Shown in pieces: positions 1-9,092 of a stretch of DNA of 64,000 nucleotides. The stretch comes from Tuberibacillus sp. Marseille-P3662 (GTDB lineage: Bacteria > Bacillota > Bacilli > Bacillales > Sporolactobacillaceae), in the NCBI RefSeq assembly GCF_900178005.1, contig NZ_FXBS01000003.1, positions 1 through 64,000 of the forward strand. The letters run 5' to 3'. The notes beneath the pieces were generated by a model. The model saw only the letters and a list, made by a program, of their open reading frames with translations, was not told where the DNA came from and did no database searches. Position 1 is the stretch's first letter. Each line of letters begins with the position of its first letter. The translations under genes were made by a program, and so were the position numbers.

Positions 1-163
1 GATAAGTGCTGAAAGCATCTAAGCATGAAGCCCCCCTCAAGATGAGATTTCCCATGGCGTTAGGCCAGTAAGACCCCTTAGAGATGATGAGGTTGATAGG
101 TCCGGTGTGGACGCGTGGTGACACGTGGAGCTGACGGATACTAATCGGTCGAGGGCTTATCCT
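1..163 (+). rRNA. 23S ribosomal RNA, 3' end (partial)
   Basis: The sequence matches the 3' terminal part of bacterial 23S rRNA, including the closing segment with CTAATCGGTCGAGGGCTTAT near 141-160. The 5' part lies outside the window. The end is set by analogy with Bacillus 23S and may be off by a few bases. It belongs to an rrn operon with the 5S gene that follows. Confidence 0.95.
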
Positions 164-335
164 AATTGAGATGCGTTTCTACTTTCGTTTCTAGTTCTGA
201 AGGCGCAAGCCTTGACAGTTAAATAGCAATGGTCGATTGTTAGTCATATCTCATCAATGTGGTATGATGGCAGGGAAAGAGATGTTTGAACGTTCTATGG
301 TAACATCGAACTGACCGACATTCTATCGATCTAAG

Positions 336-451
336 TCTGGTGGTGATGGCGAAGAGGTCACACCCGTTCCCATCCCGAACACGGTCGTTAAGCTCTTCAG
401 CGCCGATGGTAATTGGGGCTTTGCCCCTGTGAGAGTAGGACGCCGCCGGGC
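336..451 (+). rRNA. rrf: 5S ribosomal RNA
   Basis: About 116 nt with the typical Bacillus 5S layout: TCTGGTGGTGATGGCGAAGA at the start, the ACACCCGTTCCCATCCCGAA core, and GTAGGACGCCGCCGGGC at the end pairing with the start. It is the last gene of the rrn operon and a terminator follows at once. Confidence 0.96.
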
Positions 452-457
452 TAAAGA

Positions 458-492
458 AGAGGAAGGTTGATATTCAGCCTTCCTCTTTTTTA
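458..492 (+). terminator. rrn operon terminator
   Basis: The arms GAGGAAGG and CCTTCCTC flank a short loop and are followed by a run of T. Placed directly after 5S rRNA. Confidence 0.9.
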
Positions 493-580
493 TGTGATAT
501 ATTATTTTATATAGGAGTTTGTGTAGGTACTTGAGACAAACATTAGCCTCCATTAGAATAGGACTATAGATATCTTAAAA

Positions 581-816
581 TAAGGCTCTTTTCTATAAGA
601 TTGTTGTTTTTTTTAATAGGATTATGCAAGCTAAAGTGTCGAAAAGTTGATTGGAGCGAAAGGTGCGAGACTCCAGCGGGATGAGCGGGACAGGTGAGAC
701 CCCACAGGCGCGGAGCGCCGAGGAGGCTCACCGCCCGCCTCGCGGAAAGCGAGCATCCTGGAGTGGCAATCAACCCTTCCCTTCAAAATAGCAACACAGT
801 TTACGAAAACCGCCTA
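581..816 (+). repeat. MITE-like intergenic repeat, copy 1
   Basis: The inner part (about 645-775) is the GC-rich motif with GCGAGACTCCAGCGGGA and GAGGAGGCTCACCGCCCGCC that I know as an abundant Bacillaceae intergenic repeat. It is flanked by imperfect terminal inverted repeats of about 26 bp (581-606 and 790-816; AAGGC..TTTTC..AGATTGTTG versus its complement). A second copy in the opposite inner orientation lies at 8641-8867. It has no coding capacity and fills most of the gap between 5S and tsaE. The exact ends are inferred from the pairing of the two arms. Confidence 0.8.
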
Positions 817-845
817 AAATAAAGAAATTAAAACGGGGTTAAGCT

Positions 846-1295
846 ATGTACGAAATCATATCAGATTCAAACGAGAAAACAATGGACATTGCCCAATCGA
901 TTGCTCATCATCTCAGGCCGGGAGATATATTAACTTTGACGGGAGATCTAGGAGCTGGGAAAACGACATTTGCCAAGGGGTTAGGGTCGGCCTTGGATAT
1001 TGATGAAACAATGAATAGTCCAACATTTACTATCGTCAAAGAATATAATGGGCGCATACCCTTGTATCACATGGATGTCTACCGTGTGGAACATGGAGAT
1101 GATTTGGATATCATTGATGAGTATTTTGAAAGTGATGGCATTGTCGTCATTGAATGGCCGGATCATATTCAGTCGATCCTCCCATCTGAACGTTTAGACA
1201 TTAGCATTCGCTACATTGATGAAAGGACTCGGCTTATCACTTTAGATCCAAATGGCCTTCGTTATGACGAGATTTGTAAGGAGATCAAATCATGA
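846..1295 (+). CDS. tsaE: tRNA t6A biosynthesis ATPase TsaE
   Basis: 149 aa. TsaE is the small P-loop ATPase that works with TsaB and TsaD to form N6-threonylcarbamoyladenosine at A37 of ANN-decoding tRNAs, in the cytoplasm. The Walker A motif GDLGAGKTT lies at residues 33-41 and the length is normal for the family. It opens a tight operon: its stop overlaps the tsaB start by four bases (ATGA), followed by rimI and tsaD, the same order as ydiB-ydiC-ydiD-gcp in B. subtilis. Confidence 0.96.
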   Translation: MYEIISDSNEKTMDIAQSIAHHLRPGDILTLTGDLGAGKTTFAKGLGSALDIDETMNSPTFTIVKEYNGRIPLYHMDVYRVEHGDDLDIIDEYFESDGIVVIEWPDHIQSILPSERLDISIRYIDERTRLITLDPNGLRYDEICKEIKS

Positions 1296-1999
1296 AAACT
1301 TTATCAATTGACTCATCTAATTTGGTTATGGGAGTGGCTATCAATGACGATGACCGGGTTCTCGGTGAAATCATCACGAATGTCAAAAAGAATCACTCCA
1401 TAAGGCTTATGCCGGCGATTCAACAATTGATGGATGACGTTGGGGTATCTTCTTTGGACCTTGACCGAATTGCTGTTGCTCAAGGTCCTGGTTCATACAC
1501 AGGTGTTCGAATCGGCGTCTCCATAGCAAAATCTTTGGCATGGTCTTTGAATATAGATTTAGTTGGTGTCTCTAGTTTAGAAATATTGGCGCAAAATGGC
1601 CGGTATTTTGACGGATATATTGTCCCATTTTTTGATGCTAGACGTGGTCAAGTATATACAGGGATGTATCAATTCAAAGATGGACAGGTTATACCTGTGC
1701 TAGATGATCGGATTGTTTTGATGGAACAATGGCTTGAACAAATAAAAGAGCATCGAGAACATGTTTTATTTCTGAGCAACGATATGGAAAAGCATGGATC
1801 GGCGATCACAGCGGCTTTGGGTGAACAGACTGAATATGCGGACATAAGTATCAACAACCCGCGTCCAGCTGAGTTAGGACGGTTAGGGATGCTGAAGTCA
1901 CCCGTCAACGATATTCACACTTTTGCACCGGCTTATATTCAAATGGCTGAAGCAGAAGCTAAATGGTTAGAGGCCCAAAGGATATCGGAACATGAATAG
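1292..1999 (+). CDS. tsaB: tRNA t6A biosynthesis protein TsaB
   Basis: 235 aa. This is the inactive paralogue of TsaD (ASKHA fold) that forms the TsaB-TsaD-TsaE complex for tRNA threonylcarbamoylation. The N terminus MKTLSIDSSN and the segment AVAQGPGSYTGVRIG (about residues 62-76) are typical of TsaB. It overlaps tsaE by 4 bp and rimI by 8 bp, so translation is probably coupled. Confidence 0.95.
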   Translation: MKTLSIDSSNLVMGVAINDDDRVLGEIITNVKKNHSIRLMPAIQQLMDDVGVSSLDLDRIAVAQGPGSYTGVRIGVSIAKSLAWSLNIDLVGVSSLEILAQNGRYFDGYIVPFFDARRGQVYTGMYQFKDGQVIPVLDDRIVLMEQWLEQIKEHREHVLFLSNDMEKHGSAITAALGEQTEYADISINNPRPAELGRLGMLKSPVNDIHTFAPAYIQMAEAEAKWLEAQRISEHE

Positions 2000-2441
2000 A
2001 AAGATTTCGTACCGTGTGATGACTTCAGAAGATATTCATCAAGTTCATCATGTTGAAGAAGAAACTTTTCAACATCCATGGACGCTGGCAGCATTTGAAA
2101 ATGAGATGATCAATAATCGATTCGCTACCTATCTTGTTGCTGAGGATAAGGAACGGATCATTGGGTATTGCGGTACTTGGGTGATTCTTGATGACTCTCA
2201 TATTACAAACATAGCGTTATTGGATGAGTACCGTGGGCAAAGAATTGGCGAGACCTTACTTCGAAAGGCTATGAAGTTAGCCAAGATGAAAAAGGCCAAG
2301 ACCATGAGTTTAGAAGTTCGTGTATCAAATGAAAAGGCGAAGCATTTATATCGAAAATTAGGATTTCAAAAAGGCGGTATTCGAAAACATTATTATTCGG
2401 ATAATCATGAAGACGCCTTAGTCATGTGGGTGAATTTATAG
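1992..2441 (+). CDS. rimI: ribosomal protein bS18 N-acetyltransferase RimI
   Basis: 149 aa GNAT-family protein. RimI acetylates the N-terminal alanine of ribosomal protein S18. The acetyl-CoA binding loop is visible as [15 protein letters not shown] (about residues 80-94), followed by [18 protein letters not shown]. The gene starts inside the end of tsaB and its stop overlaps the proposed GTG start of tsaD by one base (TAGTG). The operon position between tsaB and tsaD supports the name over a generic GNAT. Confidence 0.93.
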   Translation: MNRKISYRVMTSEDIHQVHHVEEETFQHPWTLAAFENEMINNRFATYLVAEDKERIIGYCGTWVILDDSHITNIALLDEYRGQRIGETLLRKAMKLAKMKKAKTMSLEVRVSNEKAKHLYRKLGFQKGGIRKHYYSDNHEDALVMWVNL

Positions 2442-3463
2442 TGGAGATTAATCAAGAAACGTTAATACTAGGGATTGAAACGAGCTGTGATGAAACGGCT
2501 GCATCAGTCATAAAAAATGGGACAAGTATTGAATCCAATGTTGTTGCCTCTCAAATTAATAGCCATAAGCGCTTCGGGGGCGTGGTACCCGAAGTTGCCT
2601 CACGTCATCATGTTGAACAAATAACGATGGTAGTTGAAAAGGCTATGAAGGAAGCAGATATCGATTTTACGGATCTTGACGGCATTGCTGTTACTCAGGG
2701 TCCAGGTTTGGTCGGAGCCCTGCTAGTGGGTGTCAATGCTGCCAAAGCGCTATCTTTTGCTCATGGACTGCCGCTTATTCCCGTCCATCATATTACTGGG
2801 CATATCTATGCCAATCGATTAGTAGATAAAATGACTTTTCCATTAATTGCTCTCGTGGTTTCAGGCGGACATACGGAACTCATTTATATGCAGGAGCATG
2901 GTCATTACCAAATTATTGGGAAGACGCGGGATGATGCAGCTGGGGAATCCTATGATAAAGTAGCTCGTACGCTTGGGCTTTCTTATCCTGGCGGCCCTGC
3001 CATTGATCAAATGGCACAGAAGAGTCAGCAACCTGTAGATTTTCCAAAGCCGATGTTGCATGATGAGTCATTTGATTTTAGCTTTAGCGGCGTCAAGTCT
3101 TCTGTCATTAATCAAGTTCATAATGCGGAACAACGAGGCAAGGACTTAAGTACGGAGGATATTGCAGGCGGATTTCAGCAAAGTGTCATTGATGTCCTTG
3201 TTAGTAAAACGATTCGTGCCGCTAAAAGTTTTCAAGCGAAACAAATTATTGTTGCTGGTGGAGTTGCTGCCAATGAGGGATTGCGTCAATCACTGTTATC
3301 CACATGTGAGTTAGAAAACATTCAATGTTCTATTCCGCCGATTCACTTATGCACAGATAATGCTGCGATGATCGGTGCGGCAGGAACAATAGGTTACTTG
3401 AAGGGGCACCGTGCTGATATGGCGTTAAATGCGCAGCCGGGCTTAAGCATCGAGAGATTTTAG
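2441..3463 (+). CDS. tsaD: tRNA N6-adenosine threonylcarbamoyltransferase TsaD
   Basis: 340 aa from the proposed GTG start. TsaD is the catalytic subunit that transfers the threonylcarbamoyl group to tRNA A37. The motif [13 protein letters not shown] lies at the N terminus, the metal-binding HHITGH at about residues 116-121, and a C-terminal segment with [11 protein letters not shown] is present. An upstream in-frame ATG exists at 2426, but GTG 2441 has GGGTGA 8 bp upstream, abuts the rimI stop, and gives the usual N-terminal length. It ends the t6A operon. Confidence 0.95.
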   Translation: MEINQETLILGIETSCDETAASVIKNGTSIESNVVASQINSHKRFGGVVPEVASRHHVEQITMVVEKAMKEADIDFTDLDGIAVTQGPGLVGALLVGVNAAKALSFAHGLPLIPVHHITGHIYANRLVDKMTFPLIALVVSGGHTELIYMQEHGHYQIIGKTRDDAAGESYDKVARTLGLSYPGGPAIDQMAQKSQQPVDFPKPMLHDESFDFSFSGVKSSVINQVHNAEQRGKDLSTEDIAGGFQQSVIDVLVSKTIRAAKSFQAKQIIVAGGVAANEGLRQSLLSTCELENIQCSIPPIHLCTDNAAMIGAAGTIGYLKGHRADMALNAQPGLSIERF

Positions 3464-3587
3464 GTGATGAACATCTATTGAGACATTCACTGATCATACT
3501 GGATGGGTGTCTATGATTGATTATCAACAAGTCACACAGGGATGTTGTGAACAAATGGATAGCAAATGTTGAAAACCATAAACAAAT

Positions 3588-3634
3588 TGTGAATAAATCA
3601 TCTATAACTGTGTATAATTTTATATTTATCCACA
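3588..3634. promoter_or_regulatory. DnaA-box cluster between tsaD and the ABC-F gene
   Basis: Three matches to the 9-bp DnaA box TTATNCACA occur within 47 bp: TGTGAATAA (3588-3596, reverse), TGTGTATAA (3609-3617, reverse) and TTATCCACA (3626-3634, forward). A weaker match, TGTGAACAA, is at 3545-3553. The gcp(tsaD)-ydiF gap is, to my knowledge, one of the stable DnaA-binding clusters in B. subtilis, so the site looks conserved. A role in DnaA titration or initiation control is inferred. Confidence 0.75.
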
Positions 3635-3647
3635 GTTATACAATACT

Positions 3648-3683
3648 AAAAAACCTCACCGGGTTATTCACCGGTGAGGTTTT
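3648..3683. terminator. bidirectional terminator between tsaD and ydiF
   Basis: A perfect stem, CCTCACCGG / CCGGTGAGG, is flanked by A and T runs on both sides. It serves the convergent tsaD operon and the ABC-F gene, whose stop codon lies within the stem-loop. Confidence 0.88.
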
Positions 3684-5625
3684 CAAGTTTGTGTTGATGC
3701 GTTTCCCATAATTGCATGGCTTCATCTAATTGATGCTTCGTGTGTTCCAATTGGGAGTGGATATCCGCCGCTTTTTGGTAATCATTAAAGACTTCAGGGT
3801 CAGCAAGTTGATGTTCAAGGGTCTCAATGTCGCCTTCTAGTTGTTCAATCTTTTGTTCGGTGTCTTCAATGGATCGCTCAAGTTTTCGAATGTCACGTCT
3901 TTGGGCTTTCTGGTTTTCATAGTGCGTTTTTCCTTCTCCATGATCTTGTCGTTGATCCACTTGAGTCATAGAGGGATTTTTGTTGGCCTTCAATACTGCA
4001 AGTTCTTGTTCTTCCGCCTTTTTATCCACATAGTAATCATAATCACCAATGTAATCTTTTAAGCCGGATGTGGATAACTCAAGGATTCGGTCGGCAATTT
4101 TGTTCATGAAATATCGGTCGTGTGAGACAAACAAGAGGGTCCCGGGATATTCTAGTAACGCTGACTCCAAAACCTCTTTGCTATCTAAATCAAGGTGGTT
4201 GGTGGGTTCATCAAAGATTAAAACATTATCTTTGCGCATCATCAGCTTGGCTAATAACAGCCGCGCCTTTTCTCCTCCGCTTAAAGCATGAACCTTCTTT
4301 AAAACATCTTCTCCGGAAAATAAGAAATTACCGAGAACGGTGCGGATATCCATTTCTTTGACATTAGGATATTGATCCCATAATTCATCAAGCACCGTTT
4401 TGTTGGGATTGAGATCTTCTTGTTCCTGATCATAAAAGCCGATGCTCACATTACTGCCAATATCTATCTGTCCATTAAGACGCGGTAAATCTCCGGCTAA
4501 TGTTTTGAGTAAAGTTGTCTTGCCAATACCATTAGGGCCAACGAGAGCGACACTTTCGCCCCGTGTGATGGCAAATGATACATCGTCAGCAAGTGAGGCT
4601 GATGTGTCGTAGCCAAAACTTAAATCTCTGACAAAAAGGACATCATGTCCGCTTTGCTTTTTAATATCAAAAGAAAATTTAGCAGAAGGATGATCGCTAT
4701 CCGGCCGATCCATCGTCTCCATGTTTTGCAGTTTTTTTCGCCTGCTTTTGGCCCGTTTTGATGTGGATGCACGAGCTATATTTTTTTGAATAAAGTCTTC
4801 AAGTTTGGCAACTTCTTTTTGTTGTTTTTCATAAGCTTTGAGTTGTTGCTCGTAGCGTGCGGCCCGTTCTTGTAAAAAGTGTGAATAGTTGCCGACATAT
4901 TTGAAGGAGACTGTATTAAATATTTCATAGACTTTTGTAATTAATTTGTCAAGAAAATACCGATCGTGTGAGACGACGAGAATGGCTCCAGCATAATGCT
5001 GTAGATAGCCTTCCAGCCATGTTAATGTGTCAATATCTAAATGGTTGGTGGGCTCGTCCAAAATTAATAAATCAGGTTTTTTTAGGAGTAATTTGCCAAG
5101 GGCTAAACGTGTTTTTTGTCCACCTGACAAATGACTGACTGGTGTCTGCCAATCATAGTCGCCGAAATTTAAACCGTTAAGGATGGCTTTGATATCAGCA
5201 TCAAAGGTGTAGCCTCCGCGTTCAGTAAAGGCTGACTGAAGTTGATCGTAGTCATCCAGCAATTTTTGATAGTCATCTGAGCTCATATTGTCGGAATCGC
5301 TCATGGATTGCTCCATGTCCCGGAGTTTCGTTTCCATGTTAATGAGGTCAGTGAAAACGAGGGCTAATTCATCATAGATTGAACGCTCTGAATGAATAGC
5401 AGTGTGCTGGGAAAGATAACCTACGGACGTTTCTTTTGCAAAAATGACATCCCCATCATCGGCTTCAAGTTCGTTTAAAATAATTTTGAGCAACGTTGTT
5501 TTACCACTGCCGTTGCGGCCAACGAGTGCGACACGTTCATGAGATTGTACTTCTATGTTAATATTCGATAAAATGGTATCAGTACCATAGGATTTACTGA
5601 TTTTATTGGTCTGTAATAGGATCAC
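3664..5625 (-). CDS. ydiF: ABC-F family ATP-binding protein (YdiF-type)
   Basis: 653 aa from the proposed GTG. It is a soluble duplicated ABC ATPase of the ABC-F class, which acts on ribosomes (translation factor or antibiotic resistance) rather than in transport. The first cassette has Walker A GRNGSGKTTL, signature LSGGQKTRLALGK and Walker B LLILDEPTNHLD; the second has GPNGIGKTTL, LSGGEKARLLLAK and VLIFDEPTNHLD. A charged linker joins them and a long coiled coil ends the protein. The longest frame opens at TTG 5640, but GTG 5625 has GAGGTG about 8 bp upstream and fits the family N terminus. Location and type match B. subtilis ydiF; the exact cellular role is not known. Confidence 0.93.
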   Translation of the reverse strand: MILLQTNKISKSYGTDTILSNINIEVQSHERVALVGRNGSGKTTLLKIILNELEADDGDVIFAKETSVGYLSQHTAIHSERSIYDELALVFTDLINMETKLRDMEQSMSDSDNMSSDDYQKLLDDYDQLQSAFTERGGYTFDADIKAILNGLNFGDYDWQTPVSHLSGGQKTRLALGKLLLKKPDLLILDEPTNHLDIDTLTWLEGYLQHYAGAILVVSHDRYFLDKLITKVYEIFNTVSFKYVGNYSHFLQERAARYEQQLKAYEKQQKEVAKLEDFIQKNIARASTSKRAKSRRKKLQNMETMDRPDSDHPSAKFSFDIKKQSGHDVLFVRDLSFGYDTSASLADDVSFAITRGESVALVGPNGIGKTTLLKTLAGDLPRLNGQIDIGSNVSIGFYDQEQEDLNPNKTVLDELWDQYPNVKEMDIRTVLGNFLFSGEDVLKKVHALSGGEKARLLLAKLMMRKDNVLIFDEPTNHLDLDSKEVLESALLEYPGTLLFVSHDRYFMNKIADRILELSTSGLKDYIGDYDYYVDKKAEEQELAVLKANKNPSMTQVDQRQDHGEGKTHYENQKAQRRDIRKLERSIEDTEQKIEQLEGDIETLEHQLADPEVFNDYQKAADIHSQLEHTKHQLDEAMQLWETHQHKLENLTGE

Positions 5626-5722
5626 TTGAATACACCTCAAATCCTTATTTCAGTGTATCGTATAGCTGAGACCAGTGGCAACCATATGGGTGTTAAGACT
5701 AAGATAAAAGGAGGCCTTGGTA

Positions 5723-6214
5723 TTGGATCGACTCACACACGTCAATGACCAAGGTAGAGCAAAGATGGTTGATGTATCCGCTAAGGAAAAAACGTCACGC
5801 ACAGCTATCGCTCGTACAACCGTCACCATGAATCAGCAAGCTTATGATGCTGTGACACAGCAAAAGGTGGAAAAAGGCGATGTACTTGCAGTCGCTCAGG
5901 TTGCGGGGATTATGGCAGCGAAACAAACCTCACAGTGGATTCCGATGTGCCACCCGTTATCGCTATCGGGCGTTGACATCACGTTTACATGGGAAGAAGC
6001 AGGATGCCTAGCCATCCATGCTACCGTTAAAACCAAAAATGAAACGGGTGTAGAAATGGAGGCGCTGACAGCGGTATCTGCCGCAGCTTTAACGGTTTAT
6101 GATATGTGCAAAGCGTTAGATAAAGGTATGACGATAGCATCGACTTATCTCGTCCAAAAAACCGGGGGAAAAAGTGGTGACTATCAGTCTGACCAAAGCG
6201 TCGACGGGGGTTAA
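5723..6214 (+). CDS. moaC: cyclic pyranopterin monophosphate synthase MoaC
   Basis: 163 aa from the proposed TTG. MoaC makes cyclic pyranopterin monophosphate, the first committed step of molybdenum cofactor synthesis. The family motifs AKMVDVS near the N terminus, [12 protein letters not shown] and [15 protein letters not shown] are visible. AAAGGAGG ends 8 bp before TTG 5723, while the longer frame's TTG at 5717 is too close to it. The gene is followed after 8 bp by rex, the same order as in B. subtilis. Confidence 0.94.
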   Translation: MDRLTHVNDQGRAKMVDVSAKEKTSRTAIARTTVTMNQQAYDAVTQQKVEKGDVLAVAQVAGIMAAKQTSQWIPMCHPLSLSGVDITFTWEEAGCLAIHATVKTKNETGVEMEALTAVSAAALTVYDMCKALDKGMTIASTYLVQKTGGKSGDYQSDQSVDGG

Positions 6215-6222
6215 ATATTGAT

Positions 6223-6852
6223 ATGAGTTATGAGCAGATTCCGAGGGCAACAGCTAAACGACTGCCACTATATTATCGTTCGCTGCGTCACCTCGCTGAA
6301 TCGGGGAAAAGCTGCGTGTCGTCTTCAGAATTAAGCGATGTGGTTAAAATTGACTCGGCCACTATTAGACGAGACTTTTCCTATTTTGGCACATTGGGTA
6401 AAAAAGGTTACGGTTATAATGTGGAACGGTTGTTGGACTTTCTTCGGGAAACACTTGACCAAGATGAGTTAACTGAAGTAATGTTAGTAGGTGTAGGCAA
6501 TCTTGGAACAGCACTATTGAATTATAATTTTATGAAAAATAATAGCACACAAATCGTGAAAGCCTATGATGTTGATGGAGATAAAATTGGTACGGAAATC
6601 GCTGGTGTGACCATCGATGATTTGCGTGATATACAAGCTGAAAATGGTAACATCCCTGTAGCCATTTTGACGGTGCCAGCAGCCGCTGCGCAGAAAGTCG
6701 CTGATCAACTGGTTGCTGTAGGTATTAATGGGATTCTGAACTTCACGCCAGTCCGTCTTTCGGTTCCTGATCACATTAGGGTTCATCATATTGACTTGGC
6801 TGTCGAGTTACAATCAATCATTTATTTTCTCAAAAACTATCCGCTTAAATAG
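6223..6852 (+). CDS. rex: redox-sensing transcriptional repressor Rex
   Basis: 209 aa. Rex is a dimeric repressor that senses the NADH/NAD+ ratio and controls fermentation and respiration genes. The N-terminal winged helix covers about residues 1-80, with [20 protein letters not shown] as the recognition region. A Rossmann fold follows, with the nucleotide-binding [11 protein letters not shown] at about residue 90. The length is normal. It lies in the moaC-rex-tatA-tatC order known from Bacillus. Confidence 0.95.
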   Translation: MSYEQIPRATAKRLPLYYRSLRHLAESGKSCVSSSELSDVVKIDSATIRRDFSYFGTLGKKGYGYNVERLLDFLRETLDQDELTEVMLVGVGNLGTALLNYNFMKNNSTQIVKAYDVDGDKIGTEIAGVTIDDLRDIQAENGNIPVAILTVPAAAAQKVADQLVAVGINGILNFTPVRLSVPDHIRVHHIDLAVELQSIIYFLKNYPLK

Positions 6853-6873
6853 CAGCATGGAGGTGACGTAACG

Positions 6874-7053
6874 ATGGGATACGGTGCGGGAAGTATTGCT
6901 CTTGTAGCAGTTGTCGCTTTAATTATTTTCGGGCCGAAGAAGCTTCCTGAATTAGGTAAAGCTGCAGGTCATACGCTCAGGGAATTTAAGAATGCTACTA
7001 AGGGAATTATGGACGACAATCATGACGATAAGAACAAAAAGCAGGATGATTAA
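6874..7053 (+). CDS. tatA: Sec-independent protein translocase TatA
   Basis: 59 aa. It has one N-terminal membrane helix (about residues 5-20) ending in [14 protein letters not shown], the hallmark TatA hinge and amphipathic helix, then a charged tail rich in D and K. It forms the pore with TatC and exports folded proteins. GGAGGTGA lies 8 bp before the ATG. The gene ends 2 bp before tatC. It matches the TatAy/TatCy pair of B. subtilis in position. Confidence 0.93.
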   Translation: MGYGAGSIALVAVVALIIFGPKKLPELGKAAGHTLREFKNATKGIMDDNHDDKNKKQDD

Positions 7054-7055
7054 GC

Positions 7056-7796
7056 ATGGCTGATAAGTACATGAGCATGACGGAACATATACACGAACTC
7101 AGGCGGCGGTTGATGATCGTCGCCATTGGTTTTGTCATCGCCTTTGTAGTTGGCTTCTTCTTATCCAAGCCGTTAATTTTGTATTTACAGAAAGCAGAGG
7201 AAGCGAAAGGCGTTGCCATGAATGCGTTCAGGGTTACCGATCCTCTGAACATTTTTATACAGATGGCGTTTGTGATTGGGATTATTATTGCTTTACCACT
7301 CATACTCTACCAAATATGGGCTTTTATTGCGCCTGGTCTATATAAAAAGGAACAAAAAGTGACATTAGCCTTTATCCCATTGGCAGTTTTATTATTTCTA
7401 GGCGGTCTTGCTTTTTCTTATTATATTCTTTTTCCTTATACCTTAAATTTTATGGGAAATCTAAGCACGTCGTTGAATATTGAAAGTGAGATTGGCATTA
7501 ATGAATACTTTCGTTTTTTATTACAAATCACATTGCCGTTTGGATTTGTTTTCCAATTACCGATTCTTGTTATGTTCTTAACGAGGCTGGGTCTTGTCAC
7601 ACCAGCCTTATTGCACAGGATACGGAAGTATGCTTACTTTGTTCTCTTGATCATGGCAGGTTTCATTACGCCTCCTGATGTCATTTCCCAATTGATTGTG
7701 ATGGTGCCGTTGGTCATCCTCTATGAAGTAAGTATTGTGATCTCTCGAATGGCTTATCGACAAAAGATTAAGTCTTTAACAAACGAAAATCAATAG
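7056..7796 (+). CDS. tatC: Sec-independent protein translocase TatC
   Basis: 246 aa with six predicted membrane helices. The N terminus has the conserved HIHELRRRLM segment, and the region around FRVTDPLNIFIQMAFVIG and the loop before PDVISQLIVMVPL are typical of TatC, the receptor for twin-arginine signal peptides. It follows tatA directly, so the pair forms a minimal two-component Tat system. Confidence 0.95.
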   Translation: MADKYMSMTEHIHELRRRLMIVAIGFVIAFVVGFFLSKPLILYLQKAEEAKGVAMNAFRVTDPLNIFIQMAFVIGIIIALPLILYQIWAFIAPGLYKKEQKVTLAFIPLAVLLFLGGLAFSYYILFPYTLNFMGNLSTSLNIESEIGINEYFRFLLQITLPFGFVFQLPILVMFLTRLGLVTPALLHRIRKYAYFVLLIMAGFITPPDVISQLIVMVPLVILYEVSIVISRMAYRQKIKSLTNENQ

Positions 7797-7871
7797 CTAG
7801 CCGTCGGCAGTACCCATGATTAGGAATCTAACATAGGGTGATTATTGTAACGAATGAAGAAGGGTGATAAA

Positions 7872-8630
7872 ATGCTGCAGTTAAAATCGATGAATGAAAT
7901 TGCCAAAATGAAGGAAGCTGGGGAAATACTCGCTGCTTGTCATCAGGCTATCAAAAAGAAACTTCAACCAGGCATAACCACAGCCGACATTGAAGCTTTT
8001 ACAGAGGCTTTTTTAAGCGAGCGGGGGGCAACACCAGAACAAAAAGGTTATCAAGGCTATGAGTATGCTACCTGCGCATCTGTAAACGACGAAATTTGTC
8101 ACGGTTTCCCGCGCAACGAGCCGTTGAAAAAAGGGGATATTGTCACGATTGACATGGTCGTTAACCTGAATGGTTGGTTAGCCGATTCCGCTTGGAGCTA
8201 TGCTGTAGGGACAGCTTCGGAACAAGCGCAAAATCTGCTTGATGTATCGAAAGAGGCTTTGTATAAAGGGATTGAACAAGCCAAAGTTGGTGGCCGGATT
8301 GGTGATATCGGTCATGCCATCCAAACCTATGCAGAAGGTGAAGGTTATAGTGTGGTTCGTGACTTTGTGGGCCATGGGATTGGACCCAGTATCCATGAAC
8401 AGCCGCAAGTGCCTCACTTCGGTGTACAAGGAAAAGGCCTGAGGTTAAAGGAAGGGATGGTATTAACCATCGAACCCATGATTAACACTGGCGGTTGGCA
8501 CTCTAAGTTGGACGATAACGGTTGGACGGCTCGAACTGCGGATGGTTCATTATCGGCACAGTATGAGCATACGGTTGCAATTACCAAGGACGGTCCGATG
8601 ATTTTAACCGATCAGGACCATCTTGAATAA
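7872..8630 (+). CDS. map: methionine aminopeptidase, type I
   Basis: 252 aa from the proposed start. It removes the N-terminal methionine from nascent proteins using two metal ions. The ligands can be placed: D in TIDMVVNLNG, D in LADSAW, H in GHGIGPSIHE, E in TIEPMI and E in YEHTVAI. The longer frame opens at ATG 7854, but ATG 7872 has AGGGTGAT just upstream. It sits between tatC and ydiK, where B. subtilis has no such gene, so it is probably a second map copy rather than the one in the ribosomal protein cluster. Confidence 0.92.
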   Translation: MLQLKSMNEIAKMKEAGEILAACHQAIKKKLQPGITTADIEAFTEAFLSERGATPEQKGYQGYEYATCASVNDEICHGFPRNEPLKKGDIVTIDMVVNLNGWLADSAWSYAVGTASEQAQNLLDVSKEALYKGIEQAKVGGRIGDIGHAIQTYAEGEGYSVVRDFVGHGIGPSIHEQPQVPHFGVQGKGLRLKEGMVLTIEPMINTGGWHSKLDDNGWTARTADGSLSAQYEHTVAITKDGPMILTDQDHLE

Positions 8631-8640
8631 ATGGTTATAA

Positions 8641-8867
8641 TAAAAGGCTCTTTTTGCATGGATTGTTGATTTTTTGTCCGCATTTGAAATACACTTCGCT
8701 TTCCGCGGGCGACCAGTGAGCCTCCTCGAACTCCGCTACCGCTTCGTTCTGCGGGGTCTCACTTTGGCCGCTGTTCCCGCAGGAGTCTACATGTATTTCA
8801 ATTGCTCACAGCAATAAATGTTTTCAGTTGTATCTAAGAGCAACAATCTTTTAGAAAACAGCCTAAT
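8641..8867 (-). repeat. MITE-like intergenic repeat, copy 2
   Basis: Same element as at 581-816, with the GC-rich inner motif on the minus strand (GAGACTCCTGCGGGAACAGC, GAGGAGGCTCACTGG). The outer arms at 8641-8668 and 8840-8866 are inverted copies of each other (AAAGGCT.TTTT..GATTGTTG) and match the arms of copy 1. It separates map from its downstream terminator. Confidence 0.8.
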
Positions 8868-8899
8868 AAAAGGTCACTTCAAATTGAAGTGACCTTTTT
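8868..8899. terminator. bidirectional terminator after map and ydiK
   Basis: Perfect stem AAAAGGTCACTTC / GAAGTGACCTTTT with a T run on either strand. It lies between the convergent map and ydiK-like genes. Confidence 0.9.
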
Positions 8900-9092
8900 A
8901 TTTGTGTTTCATGGAAGACTTATAGCGCATAAGTGTAAAAGCCGTGCGTATGATAAATGCCGCAAATGCGGAAAAGAAAATTGTTACGGGATTCCATACA
9001 CTTTGGTGGGCCGCATTAACAGCAAAGTAGATGCATCCAGCGGTAATCACCAAATAAAATAGAATCCATATATTTAATGTTTGTTGCTTCAA
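8898..9092 (-). CDS. ydiK: small membrane protein, YdiK-like
   Basis: 64 aa from a proposed TTG that overlaps the stop of the upstream CPBP gene (TTGA), with GGGGG about 8 bp upstream. There are two predicted membrane helices (about residues 7-25 and 34-52) and a basic tail ending in KHK. Size, topology and the neighbouring CPBP gene match the B. subtilis ydiK-ydiL pair. Function unknown; the name rests on synteny and topology rather than close sequence identity. Confidence 0.72.
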   Translation of the reverse strand: MKQQTLNIWILFYLVITAGCIYFAVNAAHQSVWNPVTIFFSAFAAFIIRTAFTLMRYKSSMKHK

